From NCBI GenBank assembly GCA_028284445.1, contig JANQRS010000038.1:1-32597 (forward strand): a DNA stretch of 32,597 nucleotides, in the 5' to 3' direction. The DNA comes from Calditrichia bacterium (GTDB lineage Bacteria > Calditrichota > Calditrichia > RBG-13-44-9 > J075). Below the pieces are notes generated by a model. The model was not told the origin of the DNA. It saw only the letters and a program-made list of their open reading frames with translations, and did no database searches. Of the stretch, positions 1-6,508 are shown one piece after another (within the stretch, counting starts at the first letter, position 1; each line of letters starts with the position of its first letter). The translations under genes were made by a program, and so were the position numbers.

Positions 1-94
1 CGATTGACGATTGACGATTGACGATTGACGATTGACGATTGACGATTGACGATTGACGATTGACGATTGACGATTGACGATTGACGATTGACGA
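1..94. repeat. Perfect heptamer tandem array (CGATTGA), cut by the window edge
   Basis: About 13.4 uninterrupted copies of the 7-bp unit CGATTGA run off the left edge. The array ends at 94 in AT-rich non-repetitive DNA, about 80 bp beyond the terminator of the DUF4412-like gene. There are no spacers, so this is not a CRISPR. The unit contains TGA on the plus strand and no stop on the minus strand. Because 7 is not a multiple of 3, the plus strand is closed in all three frames and the minus strand is open in all three. Confidence 0.97.
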
Positions 95-171
95 AAAGTA
101 ATTCAATTCTTCAATTTTCTTTCATACAATTCGTTCTCTCAAACTTACCGCTTTGTCCAATCAAGCACAAC

Positions 172-209
172 AAAAAAGGCCGCAAAGCGAAGTGCTTAGC
201 GGCCTTTTT
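172..209 (-). terminator. Intrinsic terminator of the DUF4412-like gene
   Basis: Read on the minus strand, a run of A leads into the stem GGCCGC/GCGGCC. A second inner pairing AAGC/GCTT closes the loop, and a run of six T follows. The A and T runs can pair, so it may act in both directions. It starts 19 bp after the stop of the gene at 229-1077. Confidence 0.85.
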
Positions 210-228
210 ATCGGATCTATAGTATCGA

Positions 229-1077
229 TTAACGATCGAACATATTCGGCTTTTGCGAGCCCATTTCCTGGGGCTTATAGTCTGCCGGCGGTTGAAAATC
301 GCTCGCACTCAAGGATACGCGCTTTGTGGAGCGAAGCGACGAGGCGCTTTCGACTTTTCCCTGACGGTTAAATTCTTTGGTTACAACCGGAAACCCTTCC
401 AGCTCGTTCATCATGTTGAACATGTTATCATCAATTTGGCTGGTGAAGTCAACCGGCAAATTGGCACTGGAAAATTCATCCATCATTTCCTGGAAAAACA
501 GCCCCATCTCGGTAAACGCCTGGGCAATATCCTTACCGCCATCAACGTTGTCCCAATCGGTTACCCACATTTCACGGGTTTTCTTGTCGTTTTTGAATAC
601 TTCAAACTTGACCACTTCATATCCATTGTGATCTTTGGTCTCATCGTATTTACGCACCTCTGTGCTGGTACGCGTCTTAGTGGACTTGTTTTGCCCCATT
701 TTCTCTTTCATCATTTTTTCAGCCATGGCTGCTTGATCGGCAGGCAAATCTTTCAGCAAATTCTGCATTTCGCCAAGCGCTGCGTTCAGTTGGCCCATCA
801 TCGCTTTCATGGTCGCCTTATCCATAACGAAGTAGCTCTTACGGGAATGGTCCAATACAATCATTGCACGCTTATCACCATTAAAAATAACGGAGTTTTT
901 ACCGTCGCGCTGATCCACCATGTTCATTCGGACGTTCTTGCCCTCCGACAGGACGGTCATTTTTTCAATCTTTTGTTCCGGACCGGATTTGTCTTTTACT
1001 TCAATTTCAAAGACAACACCGGCAAATAGCGGGCTCAACATAACCAATACAAAAAGCCCGGATATCCATTTCAACAT
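229..1077 (-). CDS. Exported DUF4412-like protein
   Basis: 282 aa. The first ~20 residues form a signal peptide (hydrophobic core, cleavage near PLFAG) with no lipobox cysteine, so the product is probably periplasmic or secreted. The mature part starts with a beta-strand pattern (VVFEIEVKDK), followed by a modified-residue-free segment MIVLDHSRKSYFVMDK, typical of DUF4412-like proteins. A Met- and Lys-rich helical middle (residues ~88-130) and a second beta region come next. The start is supported by GGAGG about 9 bp upstream of the ATG. The gene stands alone, 131 bp after the preceding gene, and has its own intrinsic terminator. Family role is unknown; assignment to DUF4412 is by overall pattern only. 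Confidence 0.7.
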   Translation of the reverse strand: MLKWISGLFVLVMLSPLFAGVVFEIEVKDKSGPEQKIEKMTVLSEGKNVRMNMVDQRDGKNSVIFNGDKRAMIVLDHSRKSYFVMDKATMKAMMGQLNAALGEMQNLLKDLPADQAAMAEKMMKEKMGQNKSTKTRTSTEVRKYDETKDHNGYEVVKFEVFKNDKKTREMWVTDWDNVDGGKDIAQAFTEMGLFFQEMMDEFSSANLPVDFTSQIDDNMFNMMNELEGFPVVTKEFNRQGKVESASSLRSTKRVSLSASDFQPPADYKPQEMGSQKPNMFDR

Positions 1078-1208
1078 TTCTTATACCTCCATTTTGGCAT
1101 ATTTCTGGGAAAATAAGGCGATTTCAATGCAATAGCAAAGCCGGATGAATATAATGACGGTAATGACGTCGGGGATGTGAGGCAGGTCAAAGGGAAAGAG
1201 GCGGAATC

Positions 1209-1697
1209 TTAACGCGCTTTTGGCCGCTGAAATCGCCACCCAAACCATGTTGGCCGCTTTTCAATGATGCGTTGCCAACCATCGGCTTCGAGAGCAGCAA
1301 CCAATTCTGCGTGCAGCTCAACAGTATCCGGAAATTTAAACCAGAGGACCGGATCATCGCGGATAAACATTTTGCTTTTGGACTTAGCAATGCGGGTTCG
1401 TTCCCCGGTGTACTCCATTCTTGCGTCGAAGCATTCTTCCCCGCTCATCTCCTCGACCCGCCAGTGGCAAATCCGGCATACCTCGAGGTGCTCCGGGAAG
1501 CTATCCGCGCGTACGCTCACGTTGCCAAGAATCTCAAAACCGCCGGACGGAAGCTCGATTGTCTGATCCTCACCGTGAACGCCATCGTAGTGATCATACA
1601 TTTTCATGTAGCCTAACTGACTGCCGGTCAGCGCTGTGATTGCATATAACTGCTCGTCGCCATGTAAGCAAATAACGTCTGAGATGGAGGGCTTCAT
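1209..1697 (-). CDS. Conserved-looking hypothetical protein
   Basis: 162 aa, not recognised. It has no signal peptide or membrane segment, so it is likely cytoplasmic. A single CRICHW motif near residue 95 could bind metal, but there is no second CxxC. The sequence is acidic with a basic C-terminus rich in Trp and Arg. Its ATG lies 2 bp after the stop of the SnoaL-like gene, so the two are co-transcribed and probably translationally coupled. No function is proposed. Confidence 0.65.
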   Translation of the reverse strand: MKPSISDVICLHGDEQLYAITALTGSQLGYMKMYDHYDGVHGEDQTIELPSGGFEILGNVSVRADSFPEHLEVCRICHWRVEEMSGEECFDARMEYTGERTRIAKSKSKMFIRDDPVLWFKFPDTVELHAELVAALEADGWQRIIEKRPTWFGWRFQRPKAR

Positions 1698-1699
1698 AG

Positions 1700-2128
1700 T
1701 TAGATGTCCGCAAAAATTTCACTGGCCACCGGATATTCCAGGCCTTTTTCTTCATTCCACAATACCTGTTGACGAATTTTTTGAATTCGCCAACAGTTGT
1801 AAAAATATGCCAACACAAAGTCGTAGATAACATGTGAATGACAAAAACCATCATCGTTTTGGCGATAAATAACCGCTGATGCGCGGCAATGGGCAACGCT
1901 GCCGTTTACCACAATTTCCGGATTGCTCAATTGATGATGTGTTTTCATCGACGCCAAAGCTTCCCGGCGCTGCTTCACAAAAGACTGAGAAGACACCCAA
2001 CCATGATAACCACCGATGTCCGAATAGTCAATTTCAATGTCATCGCACATCAAATCCTGCAGCACGTCCCAATCTTTGAGATCGATCGTATTTGCAAATC
2101 TTGAAAGCACATTGCGAACATCGGTCAT
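1700..2128 (-). CDS. SnoaL-like / NTF2-fold protein
   Basis: 142 aa, the usual size for a single SnoaL-like (NTF2 superfamily) domain. The pattern is an N-terminal helix (VRNVLSRFANTIDLKDWD), then LMCDDIEIDYSDIGGY, and then beta strands with conserved-type histidines (MKTHHQLSNPEIVVNG). These folds serve as isomerases, hydratases, dehydratases or ligand-binding units, and the specific activity cannot be told. A GGGAGG Shine-Dalgarno lies upstream. It is the second gene of a three-gene run (lipoprotein, this gene, hypothetical). Confidence 0.75.
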   Translation of the reverse strand: MTDVRNVLSRFANTIDLKDWDVLQDLMCDDIEIDYSDIGGYHGWVSSQSFVKQRREALASMKTHHQLSNPEIVVNGSVAHCRASAVIYRQNDDGFCHSHVIYDFVLAYFYNCWRIQKIRQQVLWNEEKGLEYPVASEIFADI

Positions 2129-2170
2129 GATCAGGCCTCCCTGTTTGGGTAAACGATATGTTGGTACTAT

Positions 2171-2896
2171 CTACATAGAGTCTGGCGGCACATCATTTTC
2201 TTCAAAATCCACTTCTTTATTTCCATCCATACGGTTCTTGATTTTCGAGATAAATGTCGAAGCAGCAAACGCCTGGTTATCAAGGATCTCTTGCAATTTC
2301 TCATTACGCTTATCTTCATCGTCGAGTGCCATGGCTTTTGTCGCCATCAAACCGACGGCAATATCCACCGGATCTTTCGAAACCAGGCCGGTTTCAATCC
2401 ACCCCTGACGCTTCTTTTCCGCAGCCATAACCTGCGCCCATTCACCGCGCGCTTCCGATATGGCAACGACTTCCATCGGGGCCAGCTTATGATCGGTCAC
2501 CGTCAGGTAATCCGGACGACGAAATACCGCAGTTTCCGCCAGCACGACAGCCGGTTCACTATCCAAGGCCACTACGTATTCCGATGCCCAGCCTTCACTT
2601 CCATCGGACAACCGAATTTTGTAATACTTGCGATTATTATTGGCGCTATCAACTTCACTATACCCGGTCCAGGTTATTTTTTCGCCAAGCGCCATGGCAG
2701 ACATCCATTTGCCGTTTTTCTTCGGTGCTTCCCGAACCGATCCTTTATCCCAGATGCAAACGGCCGGTTTCTCTTCGACCATCGGCTCCGACTCAACCAA
2801 TTCAACAGTTGATTCAGGTACCTGTGATTCTCCGCCGGGACAAGCAACCAGCAGAAAGCTAATAAGTGCTACCAGCATTAATTGAATTAAGCGCAT
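2171..2896 (-). CDS. Lipoprotein with SH3-like domains
   Basis: 241 aa from the start chosen here. An in-frame start 48 bp further upstream exists, but GGAGGAAGA sits directly before this ATG. Residues 1-19 are a lipoprotein signal peptide with lipobox LVAC. The mature part opens with an acidic linker, then a bacterial SH3-like region (WDKGSVREAPKKNGKWM ... GWASEYVVAL) and a second, weaker SH3-like copy ending in GWIETGLV. The C-terminus is a charged helix. SH3-like lipoproteins usually bind peptidoglycan or peptide ligands in the envelope. The gene leads a run of three genes, 42 bp before the SnoaL-like gene. Confidence 0.75.
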   Translation of the reverse strand: MRLIQLMLVALISFLLVACPGGESQVPESTVELVESEPMVEEKPAVCIWDKGSVREAPKKNGKWMSAMALGEKITWTGYSEVDSANNNRKYYKIRLSDGSEGWASEYVVALDSEPAVVLAETAVFRRPDYLTVTDHKLAPMEVVAISEARGEWAQVMAAEKKRQGWIETGLVSKDPVDIAVGLMATKAMALDDEDKRNEKLQEILDNQAFAASTFISKIKNRMDGNKEVDFEENDVPPDSM

Positions 2897-3114
2897 TCTT
2901 CCTCCAATAAATGGTGACCTTTTGAAAATCTTCTTTAGAAGCATTCGATAAGACGAGGTTTAGACGGCCACGGATTACGGAGCAACAAAAACATTGCCGG
3001 CGTAAACGCCTGCAAGGAACCAAATGGTGAATCGATGGGTGGCCGGGAATCGGTAAAGAACTTCTGCTAAATATTATGAACAAAAAAGCTATAATGGAAT
3101 GGAAATCTGACGAA

Positions 3115-3558
3115 TCAGATCTTTTTAATGAAAGTAACCAGGCGCTCAACTTCACTGAAGCCGATACTTGCGTGAAAACGATGGCTATCGAGATTATCGA
3201 TCAAAGCATCAGATCCCATCTCACTGCACCCCCTGTCGCGGCCCCACTGCATGGCTGCTTCCGCCAGTTGGCGTCCAATGCCCTGCTTGCGGGCGGATTC
3301 CCGAACGTATATGCCTTCGAGAAAGGCCACCGGGGAATCTTCCGCACCCGGCACGTAGTCAGTGCGAATACTGACCTGCGCAAAGCCAATCGTTTTGTCT
3401 TCCTCTGTCCTGGCCATGAGAATTGTCATGGTATTTTCGGCCAGCAATTCATCAAACTCCTCGCGGAGTTCATCGTCTTCCCAATCAGGCCAGAGGAGTG
3501 CAGCCATTTCCAGGAAGTCGTCATATTCCTCGTCGCGCATTGTGCTGATGGTAATCAT
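3115..3558 (-). CDS. GNAT acetyltransferase, AAC(6')-like
   Basis: 147 aa. Acetyl-CoA-binding motif A is clear (ARKQGIGRQLAEAA). The segments LEGIYV, GCSEMGSDA, NLDSHRFHASIGF and EVERLVTF match the aminoglycoside 6'-N-acetyltransferase branch of the GNAT family. Chromosomal members often have other or unknown substrates, so resistance is not implied. AGGAG lies 8 bp before the ATG, inside a small upstream ORF whose TGA overlaps this ATG (ATGA). A short inverted repeat ATCTGA-TTCG-TCAGAT covers the stop codon and may help termination. It is the last gene of the YaiI/HipA-like/DUF3037 run. Confidence 0.85.
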   Translation of the reverse strand: MITISTMRDEEYDDFLEMAALLWPDWEDDELREEFDELLAENTMTILMARTEEDKTIGFAQVSIRTDYVPGAEDSPVAFLEGIYVRESARKQGIGRQLAEAAMQWGRDRGCSEMGSDALIDNLDSHRFHASIGFSEVERLVTFIKKI

Positions 3559-3665
3559 GAGCGTTCTCCTACTTTTTCACTCTTGCCAAATTCGCCTCTC
3601 GCCAAACGATCCATCAATTCCTGATATTTTTCACGGGGTTCGCAGGTTATCCAGTTGTCAAGCAA
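3555..3665 (-). CDS. Possible 36-aa micro-ORF between DUF3037 and AAC(6')-like genes
   Basis: An open frame fills the otherwise empty gap between the two genes. It starts at a TTG inside the last codons of the DUF3037 gene and ends with a TGA that overlaps the next ATG by four bases. The product begins MLDNWITCEPREKYQELM and ends in a charged Lys/Glu/Gly-rich tail. The composition looks protein-like and the overlaps at both ends fit translational coupling. However, there is no good Shine-Dalgarno before the TTG, and the length allows chance. An internal ATG would give 19 aa. Confidence 0.35.
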   Translation of the reverse strand: MLDNWITCEPREKYQELMDRLARGEFGKSEKVGERS

Positions 3666-4044
3666 CCAGCAAGGCAAAAAGCTCGTCGAGAACCTTATCA
3701 CCGTCGCCGGGAAAGATGCCGCTATGCACTGGTGAAGCCTGAATCATATGGCTTGCCGGGGCCACCAGCCAGTTGAATCGCTCAGATTTGCTTAACTGGC
3801 TGTAGTAGCCAACCGACGGATGGCCGCCGCAAATGTCCGCTATGGCTGTCAGATGTCTACGCACCTCGCCGAGATCGAGTTGCGGCGAAAATGTTTTCAA
3901 ACGCTCCAGACCGAGATCAAATCGCACAGCCAGATAATTCAGCTCGCGGGAAAATACAATAATACCCACATTGACGAATTCCTGGCGATCCACGCGCGGC
4001 ACAACCCGTATGATGGCATAATCATAGGAGACTTGATCGGGCAC
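3658..4044 (-). CDS. DUF3037 protein
   Basis: 128 aa, about the usual family length, from a GTG start at 4044. GAGGAGG lies 6 bp upstream of this GTG, and the family motif SYDYAIIRVVPRVDRQEFVN begins four codons in; a longer frame upstream is only the overlap with the kinase gene. Also visible are GIIVFSRELNYLAVRFD and a C-terminal helix (DKVLDELFALLV). The gene overlaps the 3' end of the HipA-like kinase gene by 23 bp. DUF3037 genes are commonly found next to such kinases, and the function of the pair is unknown. No catalytic motif is apparent; the protein may be a partner or substrate of the kinase (inference). Confidence 0.85.
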   Translation of the reverse strand: MPDQVSYDYAIIRVVPRVDRQEFVNVGIIVFSRELNYLAVRFDLGLERLKTFSPQLDLGEVRRHLTAIADICGGHPSVGYYSQLSKSERFNWLVAPASHMIQASPVHSGIFPGDGDKVLDELFALLVA

Positions 4045-4804
4045 GATTCGCCTCCTCGATAAATATATACGACTTTTCCAGACGATGCCGGAAATACGCC
4101 AGGTATGCCTGGCGATTCTCATCTGCTGAGGCAAATCGCTCATCGAGCGCCAGCCAGGCATCAGGGATCTCAGCCACCAATGCTTCAAAAAACGCAGCGG
4201 TTAACTGCGGACGAAAATGTTTATCAGCCGCCTCGAGCTCATTTGCCATCGGCAATAAAACATGATCGCGCACCGGCTGAAATTTGCTCTCCGCCTGCTT
4301 TTGCACATCGCCCCAATTATGGTGGAAGTAGAGCGAGGCGCCATGATCAATCAACCAGGTGGTTCCATCAGCAACCAGCATATTGACATTGCGCGGGGTG
4401 CGGTCCACATTGGTCACAAACGCATCCAGCCAGACCAGCTCTGAAGCAAATTTGCTGTCGGTCTTCGGCATCGCGGGCAGATTAAAAGCAACGGCATGTT
4501 CAACGAAGGTCATCCCGAGGTTTAAGCCGGCACTTGCCTGCAGCAAGTCCTGGATCTCAGCATCCGGCTCTGAGCGACCAATCACCGGGTCAAGATTCAG
4601 GAATATCAACTCCGGCATATTGAAACCCAATTTGCGGGCAATTTCGCCGCTGAGCAGCTCTGCAATCAGCGCCTTCGGCCCCTGACCGGCGCCGCGAAAT
4701 TTGATGACATAGGTTTGACCATCGTCTGCCCGCATCACGGCCGGCAAAGATCCGCCTTCGCGAAGCGGCACCAGGTATTCAGTGGCATTCAGTCTTCGGA
4801 GCAT
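4022..4804 (-). CDS. HipA-like protein kinase
   Basis: 260 aa, matching the short stand-alone HipA-like kinase family, much shorter than classical HipA (~440 aa). Kinase landmarks are a Gly-containing loop (REGGSLPAV, ~15-23), the ATP-binding Lys35 in YVIKFRG, a helix-C glutamate in AELLSGEIARKLG, catalytic D134 with N139 (DRTPRN), and metal-binding D153 in LIDHGASL. All needed residues appear present, so it is predicted active. No HipB-type DNA-binding antitoxin gene is adjacent; the partner here is DUF3037, overlapping by 23 bp. The stop of the YaiI-family gene lies only 6 bp upstream. Substrate is unknown. Confidence 0.85.
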   Translation of the reverse strand: MLRRLNATEYLVPLREGGSLPAVMRADDGQTYVIKFRGAGQGPKALIAELLSGEIARKLGFNMPELIFLNLDPVIGRSEPDAEIQDLLQASAGLNLGMTFVEHAVAFNLPAMPKTDSKFASELVWLDAFVTNVDRTPRNVNMLVADGTTWLIDHGASLYFHHNWGDVQKQAESKFQPVRDHVLLPMANELEAADKHFRPQLTAAFFEALVAEIPDAWLALDERFASADENRQAYLAYFRHRLEKSYIFIEEANRARSSLL

Positions 4805-4810
4805 AAGATT

Positions 4811-5257
4811 CTATTTGTGTCTTCTGAGAAATTTGTCCAATTCATTGGCAAACAATTCGAGATCTTTCTTCGACAATTGCGGCGGCCCGGAGGTTTGGAT
4901 GCCGCTGCTGCGCAGTTCGTCCAGCAGATTGCGCATCGCCAGGGCCTCACCAATATTGTCTGTCGTATACAATTTCCCACGCGGATTCAGCGCCGTGCCG
5001 CTTTTCTCAACCACAGCAGCTGCCAGTGGAATATCTGCGGTAATAACCAGATCACCTGGCTGCATCTGCTTCACAATTTCTTCATCCGCAACATCCGGCC
5101 CACCGGGCACTTGTAGCGCATTGATATGCGCCGACTGCGGGATCCGGAGCGGTTGATTGGCAACCAGGGTGGTGGTAATCCCAACCCGTTCGGCTGCCCG
5201 GAACAATATTTCCTTCACCCGCCGCGGGCAGGCATCTGCGTCAACCCATATTTGCAA
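4811..5257 (-). CDS. yaiI: YaiI/YqxD-family (DUF188, UPF0178) protein
   Basis: 148 aa from a TTG start at 5257. This start gives the canonical N-terminus MQIWVDADACP and has GGGAG upstream; ATG codons further out add unrelated sequence. Family hallmarks are VDADACPRRVKEIL, GGPDVADEEIV, DLVITADIPLAA and NPRGKLYTTDNI. The fold is PIN/NYN-like with conserved acidic residues (D6, D8), suggesting a metal-dependent nuclease. No activity has been firmly established for the family. It is the first gene of the operon that continues into the HipA-like kinase. Confidence 0.9.
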   Translation of the reverse strand: MQIWVDADACPRRVKEILFRAAERVGITTTLVANQPLRIPQSAHINALQVPGGPDVADEEIVKQMQPGDLVITADIPLAAAVVEKSGTALNPRGKLYTTDNIGEALAMRNLLDELRSSGIQTSGPPQLSKKDLELFANELDKFLRRHK

Positions 5258-5309
5258 CACTGACTCCCGAATTATTTGCTGAGTCCAACATAATATGTGG
5301 GTTGGAGAA

Positions 5310-5384
5310 ATTCCAACAGAAGAAATTCCAAATTCCAACAGACAAAATTCCAAAGGGAATCGAGACTGGAGACTGGAGATTGGG
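5310..5384. repeat. Diverged short-word repeats (ATTCCAA words, then GACTGGA heptamers)
   Basis: The word ATTCCAA recurs four times at 7- to 15-bp steps between 5310 and 5353, partly within a duplicated AATTCCAACAGA. From 5364 three heptamers follow in phase (GACTGGA twice, then GATTGGG). It lies in the 228-bp gap between the YaiI-family gene and the exported protein gene. No gene is visible in the gap. Confidence 0.7.
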
Positions 5385-5442
5385 AAAACGTTGGCCGTTC
5401 ATCGTTGATCGATATCGATAAACGCATGCTTTCTGCCACCAT

Positions 5443-5498
5443 CCAAACGTCAACAATTCAAGCATCAAGTATCAAGCATCCAGCATCACCAATTCACC
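5443..5498. repeat. Diverged heptamer array (TCAAGC-type words) running through a stop codon
   Basis: Eight consecutive 7-bp units share the pattern NTCANNN; typical units are ATCAAGC, ATCAAGT and ATCCAGC. The last two units cover the stop codon and last four codons of the minus-strand gene ending at 5486. The phasing is exact even though the words have diverged. Confidence 0.75.
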
Positions 5499-6463
5499 AA
5501 CAACTGGCTCTGCAGACGCCCCGCACGATCAGAATCCAGATAGGTCAGGTATGAGAGCGCCAGGAAGAGTTTTTCTGTGCGACGAATGCGAAGTCGCGAC
5601 TGCAATTGCAGATACCTTGGCCCACTATCCTGTAAATATTCTACCAGGTTCACCCGAAAGTACGATCGATAGGCGTGATAAATGCGAATGGAGGTAATCG
5701 CCAATTGGCGATCGGGGCGATATTGCAAGTCAATTTGGAAGCGCCGGTCCGGTTTGATGATTGCGGCATATAGCTTGTAATCGTTGGCAATGATGTAGCG
5801 AAGGCCAAATTGCGGCACCATCCAGCGTGTCAGGATGTGCATCTGTCGATTGCTGGAATAGTAATAAATGTAGTCGAGTTTTAACGGGCGCACATGCAGG
5901 AAAGAGCGTTGATAGGCCATCGTGCCGTAAAAGCTGGCATAGAGCGAACGTCCCATTCGGAAGCGAGTGCGAACACGGTCAACGTCCCAGCGAGTGCCTC
6001 GAACCCTTTTCTTGCGCAAATAGCTATTGACCTCTCCGGCAAGCAAGCTGGCTGTGCCACCGGCAATCGCTGCATAGACCAAATTCAACTGACGCTCATG
6101 CGATAATTCACGAGCAAGATCTACCATATCTTCAATTGACTCATATCCGCCGAGGCTTTTTGGCTCAGCAAAATTGACCAGGCTGCGGAGGTCATCCCAG
6201 ACCCTGAACTCATCGCGAAAATAAGGGTGAATTTTTTGAGTGGTATACTGATCGGCCAAACCGAGGGCCGTAAACGACAAGCCATCATCGACCCGATCTT
6301 CATCGATGTATTGCAAGGTATCGGCGAAAAACAACGTGTCGTCGATAGCTGGATCGTCAATTTGGGCATAGCTGGGCAAGGCCGCCCAAAAAAGGCAGAA
6401 AACCACTACCGCAATAGAGGGTAAACCTGTCAACTGGTGCTCCCCCACCTGTGACAAATTCAT
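5486..6463 (-). CDS. Exported protein of unknown function, beta-rich C-terminal half
   Basis: 325 aa, not recognised. A signal peptide is present (hydrophobic ~15-30, cleavage near LPSYAQ). Residues ~60-150 are mainly helical with a short hydrophobic stretch (YAAIAGGTASLLAG). The C-terminal half (~170-325) alternates aromatic and polar residues (LDYIYYYSS, LFLALSYLTYLD) and ends in Trp, which suggests an outer-membrane beta-sheet or barrel; this is inference. The ATG at 6463 has no clear ribosome site, whereas a TTG at 6433 follows GGGGGAG by 6 bp and may be the true start. It lies 45 bp downstream of the sulfatase gene. The last codons fall in a heptamer array. Confidence 0.65.
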   Translation of the reverse strand: MNLSQVGEHQLTGLPSIAVVVFCLFWAALPSYAQIDDPAIDDTLFFADTLQYIDEDRVDDGLSFTALGLADQYTTQKIHPYFRDEFRVWDDLRSLVNFAEPKSLGGYESIEDMVDLARELSHERQLNLVYAAIAGGTASLLAGEVNSYLRKKRVRGTRWDVDRVRTRFRMGRSLYASFYGTMAYQRSFLHVRPLKLDYIYYYSSNRQMHILTRWMVPQFGLRYIIANDYKLYAAIIKPDRRFQIDLQYRPDRQLAITSIRIYHAYRSYFRVNLVEYLQDSGPRYLQLQSRLRIRRTEKLFLALSYLTYLDSDRAGRLQSQLLVNW

Positions 6464-6508
6464 TTTTGATTTAGATTGGTTTATGCCGCTCGCAGCTGAC
6501 CGATGGAC

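Noticed and set aside
1..94. CRISPR-like array
   Set aside because: Units are 7 bp with no spacers and no cas genes are present; this holds for all arrays in the window.
253..1029. 258-aa plus-strand ORF opposite the DUF4412-like gene
   Set aside because: Antisense shadow: His/Phe-rich composition, no ribosome site, while the minus strand has signal peptide, ribosome site and terminator.
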